Positions 1 through 8,420 of a stretch of DNA of 64,000 nucleotides are shown piece after piece. This DNA comes from an uncultured Roseburia sp. (GTDB taxonomy: Bacteria > Bacillota > Clostridia > Lachnospirales > Lachnospiraceae): the NCBI GenBank assembly GCA_944380515.1, contig CALWHT010000023.1:49703-113702 (forward strand), written 5' to 3'. The stretch's first letter is position 1. Each line of letters starts with the position of its first letter. The notes beneath the pieces are model-generated. The model did not search any database and was not told where the DNA came from. It saw only the letters and a list, made by a program, of their open reading frames with translations. A program made the translations under genes and the position numbers.

Positions 1-679
1 GAAACAAATATACCCGTATCAGCGCCGCCTGAAAATGCATCCTTTCCAGGGAATCCTCCTGATATTCCGCAGAATAATGCAGACGCGTTTTCCTCCGCTT
101 CGCGTCAATTTCGCGCAGCGCCGCGGCATAACGGCTATCCGTTAAATCGTTCATCAATTTCAGCCAGATTAATTTAAAAGCAGGCGCAGAGCCAAACAGA
201 TGAAAATGATTGTCGGATATCCCCTTCTGCATGATACGGTTAAGCTGCAGATTATCGTGCCCGATAACCGTATCCCATGCAAATTCCTGCCAGGCCGGCT
301 GCCCTTTTTCCGTCCTGTATGCCAAAAACGCACAAATCGATAAATCCTCCCCGATAAAGCCCACAAGCTCTCTCCACTCCAACAATTTTTCGTAACGGCA
401 GATCGGCTCATTTTCCCTCACCAGCAGATAATCCTTCACCAGCTCCTTGAGCGCCCGGAAAACATTCAGCCCATTTTCCCCGCTGCCTTGCCCCAGGGAA
501 TTTTGAAGATAACGGTAAAGCCCTTTTGTCTCGGATTCTGTCAGATGCCGGAGCGTTCCCAACGCGAGCGCGTCAAATTCCTTTTCTGGAAATCTCCGAT
601 AGTCAAAATCCCCGCAAAGGATATTATGGGAGGAAACCTTCTGGAAATACATGGAAAGAATAATATTTAGATTATTCAT
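1..679 (-). CDS. rdrB: RdrB-like adenosine deaminase, N-terminal part (runs off left edge)
   Basis: This open frame was read by hand on the minus strand. It starts with ATG at 677-679 and has no stop before base 1, giving about 226 codons. The ATG overlaps the TGA of the upstream ATPase gene as ATGA, so the two are translationally coupled. Residues 154-164 read SDNHFHLFGSA, with H158 and H160 spaced like the first metal-binding HxH of the adenosine deaminase superfamily. About 150 residues of unassigned sequence precede it. RADAR RdrB proteins are large deaminases encoded directly after a ~900-residue ATPase, and this arrangement fits. In RADAR, RdrB deaminates ATP/adenosine species during phage infection. 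The rest of the active site lies outside the window, so activity is inferred from position and this motif. Another amidohydrolase is possible. Confidence 0.65.
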   Translation of the reverse strand, partial: MNNLNIILSMYFQKVSSHNILCGDFDYRRFPEKEFDALALGTLRHLTESETKGLYRYLQNSLGQGSGENGLNVFRALKELVKDYLLVRENEPICRYEKLLEWRELVGFIGEDLSICAFLAYRTEKGQPAWQEFAWDTVIGHDNLQLNRIMQKGISDNHFHLFGSAPAFKLIWLKLMNDLTDSRYAAALREIDAKRRKTRLHYSAEYQEDSLERMHFQAALIRVYLF

Positions 680-3369
680 GTACCCGCCTTCCTCTCCGTA
701 TCTTCCGGCAATACCTTAAACGATATGGCGCTCTTTAGGGCCGTGACCAGCATAGACGAAATGTTCACCCTGACCTCATCGTCTTTTATTGCACGGATCA
801 TTTTGATATAGGGACAGTTATCAAAATGTTTCGCATAGCCCGGTGCGTGTTTCTCCTCATCGTCCAGGTCTTTCACCGTATAAAAGTCATCCTCTGCCTT
901 CAGTTGACTTTCCACTACAGTGTATAAATCCTGAAGGCATACGAGCAGCTCTTCCTCACGGTATTTTTTCTTCGAGGCACTTCTCCTGGTTCTCTTCCAC
1001 ACATTATACGCCAAATCCAGATCATAAAACGGAAACGCAACTTCTGGCTCAAGGGAGGCTCCCTTACACTTTCCAAACTCCGATTCCTCCCGCAGAATTT
1101 CAGACAGAATGTCCTTTAAAATATCTTTCTGGGCAGCCTTCATTGAAAGATGCTCCGCAATTATGTCTGCCAGCCCCGAGGCAATATTGCTTTCCAGCCT
1201 TTCCTGTTCCCTCTGGTAATTTAAGGACTTTGTGACAAATCCCATGACATCCAGCTGCGCTTCCCCCGTCCCGCTGACTTTTATCACATATCTCTCCTGC
1301 ACATCAGCAGACTTTTGCGCATTCTTGTCATCGGCTTCGGCTTCTGTCTTTTTCTCATACTGCTGAATAACCGGAGCATATGCAAATTGATAATTGATTC
1401 CCTGATAGTAATCACCCTCCCGATGAACAAAAAGCATGTCCAGGCACTGCAATACCTCAAGCACATGTTCTTTGTTCATCCACTTGCCCAGTTCAACTTT
1501 CCACTTTTGTTTGTCCCCGGTTCTTCTGGTAAGGTTCTTCTTCCGCAAGTCTTCCAACCCGTCCAATTCAAACACTGTTTCCAGCTTTTCCAGCGATACC
1601 TCCCTGCTATAGCCAAGGCGTGTCGGACATGGGACATTATTGATTATGATATTGATTTCGGGCAGTGCCTGCCCGCACCATTCATTGGAAAAGGAACCTC
1701 CCAGAAAACCTGCCAGTCTTTTTCTGTACTTTTTCCTCCGTTCTTCATCAGGATTATAGCGCAGATGCAGATACTCCCGGACCATCTCCGAGGTAAAGGA
1801 TGCCAGCACACAGGAAATAAACGGCTTGTCATCTAGGTTCTCCCTGCCCCATCGATATATTTTTTCCAGCAAATCCCCATAGGCATATGGCTTCCCATCA
1901 ATATCACCAAATACAATGTTATCCTGGCTTCTGCTCATATTCACAAAATACATGGCACGTCTTTCAAGATCGCGATCCGCCAATTTTTCAAAAGCATCTC
2001 TACGGTCACGCAACAGACTATTCTGTGCTAAGCGAATCGAAATATCTTCATTGAATCTCTGATGATTTTGGTCGTAAGCACGCAAGATTTCCCGATTTAC
2101 TTCATTTTCCTCCGCATTCCCCCTATTGGTCAGCCCTGCATAATCCACGGCAACAAGCGATTCTAAAAACTCATTGTAGGCAACAAGGTCCCGCACCGTT
2201 TCCGTCTCACAAAAATGACGCTTCAGCCCGCACCCGTCATAATAGATATGCATAAGTTCCGCTACTTTGCACATAAGAAACGTCTTTACGGGCATATCAA
2301 TCCTTATTTCATTTTTATTTTTATCTTTATCCTTTTTCCTTATAACAATCTCAACCTGACTGCCCAGCTTTTTAATGTCCGGCATATACATTCTCTGGGA
2401 AAAATGAAACAGCTTCGTCATATAATCATTGGCTAAAGCCTTGCAATGCTGGTAAAGCCCGCTCTCCGGCACGTTTGCCAGATACGCCATTTCCCGCAGG
2501 AAATGCTCCTCACAGACCATCCGCATCTGGTTGTAATCCATCGTCAGCAGGATGATAAGCCTGTGATGTGAAAAGTACTTTTGCAGCTGTTCCAACATCT
2601 CGTATCCATGACGCAGATTTAAATCAAAATCATCAATGGAAATTACAATATATTCATAATCGGCTCTGCTTTTCTGCAAGTGCAGCAAATCATCAATAAA
2701 CTCTCCGATATTTTTCCGGACGTCATAACCGCTCGCCAAATGCTTCATCATCCCCGCAACCGACCAATTTCTTTTTTCTTCGTCATTCAAAGTGACAGAA
2801 AAATATCGCTCAAAAATAAGCCTCAGCCGCTCCGCCAGCTCCACTTTCTGCATGTCCGCCGCAAAGCCGCTCTCATTTCTTTCTCCCGCGAACGCACGGT
2901 AGATATTGACAAGAATCAGTTCAAATAAATCCTCCTTCTCTCCCAAAAGCGATGCGTCAATCGGGTCTAAAATGTGAAAATAAAATCTTTTTCCTGCCAG
3001 CGTCTCCCGCTTTCCTGCTTCCAACGTCAGAGCAAGCCATCTCTGTTTTTCTGCATCCAAGCAAAGAGAGCTTAAAATCCGGCAGAATTCCTCCATTGCC
3101 GTCGTCTTACCAGCGCCGCGGCGACCAATGAATGCAAGTATGTTCCTTTTTTCCCTTGGAATGAATCTCTTTTCATTTTCTTTTAAAAGCGCTTCTTCTT
3201 CCAGCGCCGCATCAAACAGCTCACGCAGGCCGCTCAGATAATTATTCTCATAGAAAGGATATTCTATCTCCCTGATTACCTGGAGACCGTCTTCTTTGCG
3301 CTCCTTGTATCTCTCCTCCCAGCCGGTTTTTATAATTTCCAGTTTTTTTGTATTCCCATGTAATTTCAT
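676..3369 (-). CDS. rdrA: RdrA-like P-loop ATPase of a RADAR-type defence operon
   Basis: This 897-residue protein carries a Walker A loop, GRRGAGKT, at residues 82-89 and a Walker B-like ISIDDFDLN at about 242-250. A long, mostly helical and charged C-terminal region follows. No signal peptide or membrane helix is seen. The size, the N-terminal P-loop and the coupled deaminase-like gene downstream match RdrA of RADAR, a large oligomeric ATPase that works with the RdrB deaminase against phage. The start is ATG 3367-3369, with AGGAGG six bases upstream. An 82-bp gap holding a terminator-like hairpin separates it from the TPR gene upstream. The family call rests on length, motifs and neighbours, without a profile search. 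A generic STAND/KAP-type NTPase is the alternative. Confidence 0.7.
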   Translation of the reverse strand: MKLHGNTKKLEIIKTGWEERYKERKEDGLQVIREIEYPFYENNYLSGLRELFDAALEEEALLKENEKRFIPREKRNILAFIGRRGAGKTTAMEEFCRILSSLCLDAEKQRWLALTLEAGKRETLAGKRFYFHILDPIDASLLGEKEDLFELILVNIYRAFAGERNESGFAADMQKVELAERLRLIFERYFSVTLNDEEKRNWSVAGMMKHLASGYDVRKNIGEFIDDLLHLQKSRADYEYIVISIDDFDLNLRHGYEMLEQLQKYFSHHRLIILLTMDYNQMRMVCEEHFLREMAYLANVPESGLYQHCKALANDYMTKLFHFSQRMYMPDIKKLGSQVEIVIRKKDKDKNKNEIRIDMPVKTFLMCKVAELMHIYYDGCGLKRHFCETETVRDLVAYNEFLESLVAVDYAGLTNRGNAEENEVNREILRAYDQNHQRFNEDISIRLAQNSLLRDRRDAFEKLADRDLERRAMYFVNMSRSQDNIVFGDIDGKPYAYGDLLEKIYRWGRENLDDKPFISCVLASFTSEMVREYLHLRYNPDEERRKKYRKRLAGFLGGSFSNEWCGQALPEINIIINNVPCPTRLGYSREVSLEKLETVFELDGLEDLRKKNLTRRTGDKQKWKVELGKWMNKEHVLEVLQCLDMLFVHREGDYYQGINYQFAYAPVIQQYEKKTEAEADDKNAQKSADVQERYVIKVSGTGEAQLDVMGFVTKSLNYQREQERLESNIASGLADIIAEHLSMKAAQKDILKDILSEILREESEFGKCKGASLEPEVAFPFYDLDLAYNVWKRTRRSASKKKYREEELLVCLQDLYTVVESQLKAEDDFYTVKDLDDEEKHAPGYAKHFDNCPYIKMIRAIKDDEVRVNISSMLVTALKSAISFKVLPEDTERKAGT

Positions 3370-3404
3370 TTTTCCCTCCTCATTTGTAGTTTTATTGTTT
3401 CAAA

Positions 3405-3451
3405 AAAATTGCACGTATACTACTTTAAATACTGTAATACCGTGCAATTTT
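3405..3451 (-). terminator. Terminator/attenuator-like hairpin between TPR gene and rdrA
   Basis: Perfect 11-bp arms (3405-3415 AAAATTGCACG and 3441-3451 CGTGCAATTTT) enclose a 25-base AT-rich loop. On the minus strand the second arm runs into a stretch of seven T residues. The hairpin starts right after the TPR stop codon (3452) and ends about 25 bases before the rdrA ribosome site. It therefore resembles an intrinsic terminator inside the operon and could reduce or condition rdrA-rdrB transcription. The long loop and AT-rich arms make it a weaker terminator than the one after flagellin. Confidence 0.55.
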
Positions 3452-4714
3452 CTAAGCCTGTTCCGCCAGTTTCAGATACTCATCTGCCTCTTTGGGCATA
3501 TCAATCTCCCGGTATGCCCTCGCAAGATACTGGTAAGCCTGCCTGCTGCTCATCTTCTTTTCCGCAAGCCCAATCATCTGCTCCGCTTTGTCCCCATACA
3601 TTTCGAAATAAAATCGGGTATACTGATTTTGCGTGCTTTTACCGCCATCTATGCCTTTTCGCAACTCGAGTGCCGCATTTGCGCTTAAAATAGCATTATA
3701 ATAATCCTTCTTTTCCAGATTAATATAGCACTTATGAATATTCACTTTAAACATATATTCCTGTTCCAGTGGATCCAGATAATTGCTCTTTCCCTCTAAA
3801 TATCCCAGACACTCATCAAAGCGCGCAAGCGCCTCTATCCACTCCTTTTTCCGGTAAGCGCTTCTTGCCAGCTTATAGGTGTTACGGTACTTTGGCATAT
3901 AGCCATGTGCTTTCCGATATATCTCATCCGTCTCTTCTTCTAAAAACTCATACTCCTCACAGCGTTTGCCCAACCAATAGTAGACGCTGTACATATACTT
4001 TTTTCGCCCTTCCTGCTTTAAGGCACGCTGAAACGCATCAATCGCATCCCTGGTATAGGTTTTTGAAATCTCATAAATAAAGCCCAGCAACACCCAGCCA
4101 TTGGAAAAATCCGGGAAATCGTCCAGAAAAGCCAACCCCTCGGCCGCCAGTTCGTTTACATAATATACAACCGCTTGTTTGTACAAATACTTCGCCAAGT
4201 TCGCTTTTTGCTTGCAAAACATCCTTGCATACCGCATATGGCAATTATTCTCATAAGCAGGATTTTTCTTTATGATATCCACAAGGTCGTCAGCCGCGTT
4301 CTCAAACCGCTTTCCTGCGTCTTCCAGGACTTCTTTCATAGCCGGTTGATCTGTGATTGCCCTGAAATACTGTAAATTTACTCCTGCCTGCAATAGCCCG
4401 TGCTTTAAAAAGATTTCTTCCAGCTTTTCATAGCATTCTTCCAACGCTGTTTGTGAAATTGCATCCTGCAGCTTCTGATGCAAGATGCCCAATTTCTCAC
4501 GCTGATCTGCCGCTTCCGGCAAATCCTCTGACAGAATCTCATATCTGCCGGTACATTCTGCATCTGTTTCTATTTCTGCCACTTTATCGGAATCTACCGT
4601 TTTATTATATTCATACACATAAACACCAGCCAATCGCAAAAACTCTGCGAAGAGCTGGTAGTCCATCCGTCTGTCATTTTCGTATGATAATTCAACTGAT
4701 GCAAACTTGTTCAT
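3452..4714 (-). CDS. TPR-like helical protein of the RADAR-type operon, unknown role
   Basis: About 421 residues, with no signal peptide or membrane segment. From about residue 100 to the end it is built of helical pairs with TPR-like spacing. Examples are the stretches around AFQRALKQEG, RFDECLGYLEGK, AILSANAALELRKG and the end AYREIDMPKEADEYLKLAEQA split over two helices. The N-terminal 100 residues are acidic and unassigned. I chose ATG 4712-4714 because GGAGAG lies just upstream; the frame could open at a TTG five codons earlier. It sits between the membrane protein gene and rdrA in the same direction. A TPR protein is not a component I know from described RADAR operons, so a scaffold, sensor or regulator of the ATPase/deaminase pair is inference only. 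Confidence 0.6.
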   Translation of the reverse strand: MNKFASVELSYENDRRMDYQLFAEFLRLAGVYVYEYNKTVDSDKVAEIETDAECTGRYEILSEDLPEAADQREKLGILHQKLQDAISQTALEECYEKLEEIFLKHGLLQAGVNLQYFRAITDQPAMKEVLEDAGKRFENAADDLVDIIKKNPAYENNCHMRYARMFCKQKANLAKYLYKQAVVYYVNELAAEGLAFLDDFPDFSNGWVLLGFIYEISKTYTRDAIDAFQRALKQEGRKKYMYSVYYWLGKRCEEYEFLEEETDEIYRKAHGYMPKYRNTYKLARSAYRKKEWIEALARFDECLGYLEGKSNYLDPLEQEYMFKVNIHKCYINLEKKDYYNAILSANAALELRKGIDGGKSTQNQYTRFYFEMYGDKAEQMIGLAEKKMSSRQAYQYLARAYREIDMPKEADEYLKLAEQA

Positions 4715-4830
4715 AGGCACACTCTCCAAGTTCCTGAATGGACTCTCTAGTCTCTATTAGTATATTAAACAACTAATAAAAAATGTTTGTCCACCACGTC
4801 CTGAAATTATTCTTCTCTGTTTCAGAGCTT

Positions 4831-5496
4831 TTATGCAGATTTGCTCATACTTTCTTCGTTTGGCTCCAAGTGCTTCTGTATGAACCAATCAGCCGCATAC
4901 TCTTCTTTCTTCCAGTAATTTTTCCTCCACCGTCTAAGAAATGCCGCCGCAAGCACTATCCAAAGCACAAAATGTTTGTTGTAGCACACAATACCTGACA
5001 CAACCGTTACAAACGCCATATTCTTACAAATCAAAGCCGCCGAGGCATAGTTATGAATCCTCGAATAGGTCTTGTCCGCCTGAATTTCACTGTAAATATA
5101 TGTAGAATATTTTGCGACCTTTTCCTGCAGTGCGGCTGAATCACCCCCGGTCTCTGCCGTCTGTACTGATGTAAAATCTTTAAAATCAGCTATTCCCGCA
5201 TTCCCAAGTGCCAGTGCCAGCCGCTCATAATATAATTTCAACGGATTCCCACATAAAAACCAGCTTGTCCTCTTTATAGATACGCTTAATATGAAATCTG
5301 TGACTTCCGATATTGCGATTCCAAGAACATAACCAAACAATATGATTGCCCCGACAAGGTATCCTGCATACGAGGTGAACAGCTTATTGCCCAGAGCAAT
5401 ATTTTCTGTATTGAACAACAAAATGATAAGCATACAACTACCCGGCACCGCATAGCCTAATAAGTCATATAATGTCATCTTTTGCAAAACTTCCAT
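4831..5496 (-). CDS. Four-helix membrane protein, first gene of the RADAR-type operon
   Basis: This 221-residue protein has two hydrophobic segments near the N-terminus (about 14-31 and 40-66). A polar region of about 90 residues follows, with a second hydrophobic pair at about 158-195 and then a charged tail. No export signal other than the helices is seen. Some RADAR operons are described as carrying an extra membrane protein of the Csx27 or SLATT type, and a helix pair-loop-helix pair layout in this place is consistent with that role. I could not match a specific family by eye. A strong sigma-A promoter lies 50-80 bases upstream, so this is the first gene of the operon. About 116 bp separate it from the TPR gene. 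Confidence 0.55.
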   Translation of the reverse strand: MEVLQKMTLYDLLGYAVPGSCMLIILLFNTENIALGNKLFTSYAGYLVGAIILFGYVLGIAISEVTDFILSVSIKRTSWFLCGNPLKLYYERLALALGNAGIADFKDFTSVQTAETGGDSAALQEKVAKYSTYIYSEIQADKTYSRIHNYASAALICKNMAFVTVVSGIVCYNKHFVLWIVLAAAFLRRWRKNYWKKEEYAADWFIQKHLEPNEESMSKSA

Positions 5497-5548
5497 TCAA
5501 TCACCCCGCTGAAAGCACATCATCCAAACATAAGCCCTGCTTGTCCCA

Positions 5549-5577
5549 ATTATACTACATGTGATAAATTGGGGCAA
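5549..5577 (-). promoter_or_regulatory. Sigma-A promoter of the RADAR-type operon
   Basis: On the minus strand, TTGCCC (5572-5577) and a consensus TATAAT (5549-5554) are separated by exactly 17 bases. The predicted start of transcription is near 5542, giving a leader of about 45 bases before the membrane protein ATG. The upstream flank is AT-rich. Confidence 0.7.
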
Positions 5578-5662
5578 TAACCATTTATTATTTTCATGAA
5601 AGTCTAAAAACTCAAACAATTGTATAAAACTCTCATCTCGCTTTTATTAGATCATTTGCAAT

Positions 5663-6808
5663 TTACAGGTTTTTTAGCCTCTCCTCCGCCGGACCATAGC
5701 CGCCGCATTTTTCATAGTAATATTTCGCCTCGCTTATTTTGCCGAGGCACTCGTATATAACCCCGACATTGTACCAGGCTGCGTAGGAATTAACCCCTTT
5801 GCTCCTGCATGTACGGTGCCGTGCCGCCTTTTGAAATTCCTCCACCGCCTCATCAAAAAGAGCGTTGTTCATGTAAATCAGCCCCATCAAAAACTGAAAA
5901 TCAGCGCTTGCCCCAAACTCTGCATATACATTTTTCAAAAAAAGGGCAGCCTCTGCCTGTCCGCTGTTGAGCAGCGCGTAGCCATAGGTCTCGACCATGT
6001 CGATGACATATTCCAGCCTGGGATTTAAGTCAAAGGACAGCCCTAACGCAAAATAACGGCACGCCTTTCCATAATCTCCCGCCATGTACCAGCCCTTCCC
6101 GAGCTGATATAAAATATACGGTATCTGCGCATTCTTCTGCAGGGGCGAATGCTCCCCACCTTTTTCTTCCAGCATCCTCCAGGCTGCCTTTGCGGCCTTT
6201 TTCCCTCCGGCAGTTTCCAGAACAAGCGCCTCAAGCTCCCGCTCCAGCAGACGGATATTGCGCTCCGCCTTTTTCTTCCGTTCTTCTTCGGGCAAATCAT
6301 AGCCGGTATGTACCAGCGTCACCGGCGTTTGAAACGTCTCGAAATCGCTTCCGTCCAAAGCAGTCACCTGCTCATGGATTCTGCCCTCATAATGAAAGAG
6401 GTCTTTCCGGAAAATACGGTTGAGCCATTCGTCCGTCTCCTGCCTTACACCGTTTCTCTCAAATACATTTTTCCGATACACCCGTCCTACCGAAGCCGGA
6501 TGCTGCTTAAGCAAACGTGAAAGTTCCGCAAGCTGTTCTGCGTCAAAAGCCTCCATATATTCATCCGCGTCAACCACCATGACAACATCGTTGGAAGCTT
6601 TCGAAACGGCAAAGTTTTTCGCCGCCGCAAAATCGTCACACCACACAAAATCATAGATATTTCTGGTGTAACGCGACGCAATCTCCTTTGTAGCGTCTGC
6701 AGAACCGGTATCCGCGACGATGATTTCAAATCCAAGCGGCTGTAAGGCTTCCAGACAGCGGGCAATATTTTTTTCTTCATTCTTTGTTATGATACAGACT
6801 GACAGCAT
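5663..6808 (-). CDS. Family 2 glycosyltransferase with C-terminal TPR-like repeats
   Basis: 381 residues. The N-terminal half is a GT-A fold of the SunS/WaaE kind: LSVCIITKNEE at the start, VADTGSADAT at 31-40 and the metal-binding DADE at 80-83. From about residue 225 the protein becomes helical with TPR-like units, as in several family 2 glycosyltransferases that modify proteins or lipooligosaccharide. No membrane helices are seen, so it is probably cytoplasmic. It is the last glycan-type gene before the RADAR-like operon. Its 3' end (about 5665-5716) is nearly duplicated at 14488-14553 at the end of pseC, where a fragment of a related gene survives. Acceptor and sugar are unknown. Confidence 0.8.
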   Translation of the reverse strand: MLSVCIITKNEEKNIARCLEALQPLGFEIIVADTGSADATKEIASRYTRNIYDFVWCDDFAAAKNFAVSKASNDVVMVVDADEYMEAFDAEQLAELSRLLKQHPASVGRVYRKNVFERNGVRQETDEWLNRIFRKDLFHYEGRIHEQVTALDGSDFETFQTPVTLVHTGYDLPEEERKKKAERNIRLLERELEALVLETAGGKKAAKAAWRMLEEKGGEHSPLQKNAQIPYILYQLGKGWYMAGDYGKACRYFALGLSFDLNPRLEYVIDMVETYGYALLNSGQAEAALFLKNVYAEFGASADFQFLMGLIYMNNALFDEAVEEFQKAARHRTCRSKGVNSYAAWYNVGVIYECLGKISEAKYYYEKCGGYGPAEERLKNL

Positions 6809-6862
6809 GTGTTCTTTTTATCCTTTCAATAACAATAACCGACAGATGCTTATAAGAACAGC

Positions 6863-7267
6863 CTATTCCTTGTAATATACCGCCGCCTTTTTCATAAAAT
6901 CTTCCATTAATTGATAGTACCCTGACGTGATGTCCTGAAAATATTTCAGTGCCAATTCCCCATCATAATCATGTGCCAGATTATTCCTCGCTCTCAGCAT
7001 CTCCAGCCACATATCATCCTCAATCAGCCCTACGCTGCATGCCACACGAAGCGTCTCCCGCGGCGAACCGGTAGCGTATTCCAACACTCCGTGATATTCG
7101 GTAATAATATCTTTCATGACCTTCCATGCCAAATCAAACGCCAGGTTAAACATCTGTACCGTACCGCTGAGGACAAATTTGTCACTTGCATCCTTTCCTT
7201 TCGCCTCTGCTAAATTTTGCAGACTCCTGCAAAAGCTGCGATAGCGGTTAATAGATTTTTCTTGCAT
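6863..7267 (-). CDS. HEPN protein of an MNT/HEPN pair (HepT / HI0074-like)
   Basis: 134 residues, all helical. The segment RNNLAHDY near residue 105 is a complete Rx4HxY motif, the RNase-type signature of HEPN toxins of the HepT group. In characterised MntA-HepT pairs the Tyr is the residue adenylylated by the nucleotidyltransferase partner. The protein also resembles the HI0074 substrate-binding subunits of minimal nucleotidyltransferases. The gene begins 20 bases inside the end of the MNT gene, so the two are coupled. A toxin-antitoxin role is inferred from motif and pairing. A nucleotidyltransferase with a substrate-binding partner is the alternative. Confidence 0.75.
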   Translation of the reverse strand: MQEKSINRYRSFCRSLQNLAEAKGKDASDKFVLSGTVQMFNLAFDLAWKVMKDIITEYHGVLEYATGSPRETLRVACSVGLIEDDMWLEMLRARNNLAHDYDGELALKYFQDITSGYYQLMEDFMKKAAVYYKE

Positions 7268-7520
7268 ATCTATCCATATCCTCCTTCAAATACTGATTCC
7301 GGCACAAATCATATTCAAACAAATCAATCTTCTTGAGCGTCATGATTTCATCAATCTGCTCCCGCAATTTTTCCATATCCACTGGACCATATATAATAAA
7401 ATCCAAATCACTGTACTTAGTTGCAGTACCTTTTGCATAAGAGCCAAAAAGCGCCAGATGCTCCACATGGTTTTCTTTACAAATCATCGTAACCTGCTCA
7501 ATAATCTCCTCTACTGTCAT
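7248..7520 (-). CDS. Minimal nucleotidyltransferase (MNT), partner of HEPN protein
   Basis: About 90 residues with the pol-beta-type motif ALFGSYAKGT, then SDLDFII. This gives the GS-x9-DxD core that binds ATP and metal, and a third acidic residue sits in KKIDLFEYD. I chose ATG 7518-7520, with GGAG seven bases upstream; the frame could open at a TTG nine codons earlier. In MntA-HepT systems this protein adenylylates the HEPN toxin and so neutralises it. The pair lies between the RADAR-like operon and the glycan locus, a typical place for defence cargo. Confidence 0.8.
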   Translation of the reverse strand: MTVEEIIEQVTMICKENHVEHLALFGSYAKGTATKYSDLDFIIYGPVDMEKLREQIDEIMTLKKIDLFEYDLCRNQYLKEDMDRYARKIY

Positions 7521-7682
7521 GTTACTACTCCGCTTCTCCTCCCTCAAACACGCGGTTTTAAAGACTGCCCACTATCTCTCCGTTCTTTTTGTCCGCCCTG
7601 AACGGCAGCAGCACTGCTTCTACCATTAGCGTCAAATGACATTCTATCATTAACCTTCCGTATTTTAGAATTAAACCGACTT

Positions 7683-8420
7683 CTACTTTTTACACACGCA
7701 GAAAATACTCGAGCATAACTCCGGGTACTGCTGCCCTAATGAATAACACCCGTCCAGATACTCCTGTGAAATGATATCCGTTTCCAGCAATCGGTCCCAC
7801 TGAAAATTTGCCAATGCCTTGAAAAAGATTCCTGATTTGTGTAACACCTGTAATCCAGACTTCTTTATCTCTGTTTCCAATGTATCCATACAGTATGTAA
7901 TACGATGCCCATGCGCACGTTCCGCCTCCGTTACCGCTGTGTTAGATTCAATTAATCCCATTTTTACAGCAATTTGCCTTGAGGGCGCATTGGCGTTCGG
8001 ACATGCCACAAACAATATACCATCATCCGCTAACCATTCTTCCCGGATTTTCTTCAAAAGTCCAACCCGGTCATCGATATGTTCTAATACATGTGTCAAA
8101 AAAATATTTTCATATTTTTGATTTAAAATGGCATTTTCAAACATAGATTGTATGTATGTGATATTATCATATCCCTGTAACCTTTTCCTGGCCTCTGTTA
8201 TCGCTTCTTCTGACGCTTCTATACAGGTTACCGAATCAAAAAGCTTAGCGATACGTTCTGTAAAAGCCCCCTGATAACATCCCAGTTCAAGCGCATTTCC
8301 CCTCCGAAAAAATGGTGTAAATGCCTTTATCATATAAGGATGCATCACATCAAAATCAAAACTATAGGCATACTTACGTCCGCTATTATCTTTTGTTTCC
8401 TTATCGTAATCTCTGTTCAT
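7683..8420 (-). CDS. Class I SAM-dependent methyltransferase of the glycan locus
   Basis: 245 residues. Motif I is ALELGCYQGAF (43-53), followed by VTCIEASEEA for motif II and FLTHVLEHIDD for the post-II region. These are typical of small-molecule methyltransferases of the UbiG/Methyltransf_11-23 type. The start overlaps the stop of the preceding glycosidase-like gene by four bases (ATGA). It is probably the last gene of the long glycan operon, since a 160-bp gap follows before the MNT gene. A likely role is O- or N-methylation of a sugar in the flagellar or surface glycan, by location only. Confidence 0.8.
   Translation of the reverse strand: MNRDYDKETKDNSGRKYAYSFDFDVMHPYMIKAFTPFFRRGNALELGCYQGAFTERIAKLFDSVTCIEASEEAITEARKRLQGYDNITYIQSMFENAILNQKYENIFLTHVLEHIDDRVGLLKKIREEWLADDGILFVACPNANAPSRQIAVKMGLIESNTAVTEAERAHGHRITYCMDTLETEIKKSGLQVLHKSGIFFKALANFQWDRLLETDIISQEYLDGCYSLGQQYPELCSSIFCVCKK

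Noticed and set aside
169-411. 80-residue minus-strand frame at the left edge
   Set aside because: It lies in another frame of the partial deaminase-like gene, has no ribosome site and has low-complexity Cys/Arg content.
3452-5496. TPR and membrane proteins as a separate defence system unrelated to RADAR
   Set aside because: They share one direction, one visible promoter and short gaps with rdrA-rdrB. A single operon is the simpler reading, though the hairpin before rdrA leaves room for separate control.
7544-7642. Possible 32-codon minus-strand gene between the methyltransferase and MNT genes
   Set aside because: It has a weak GGAAGG site 11 bases upstream and runs over the MNT ribosome site. 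No family or conservation evidence; too short to support.
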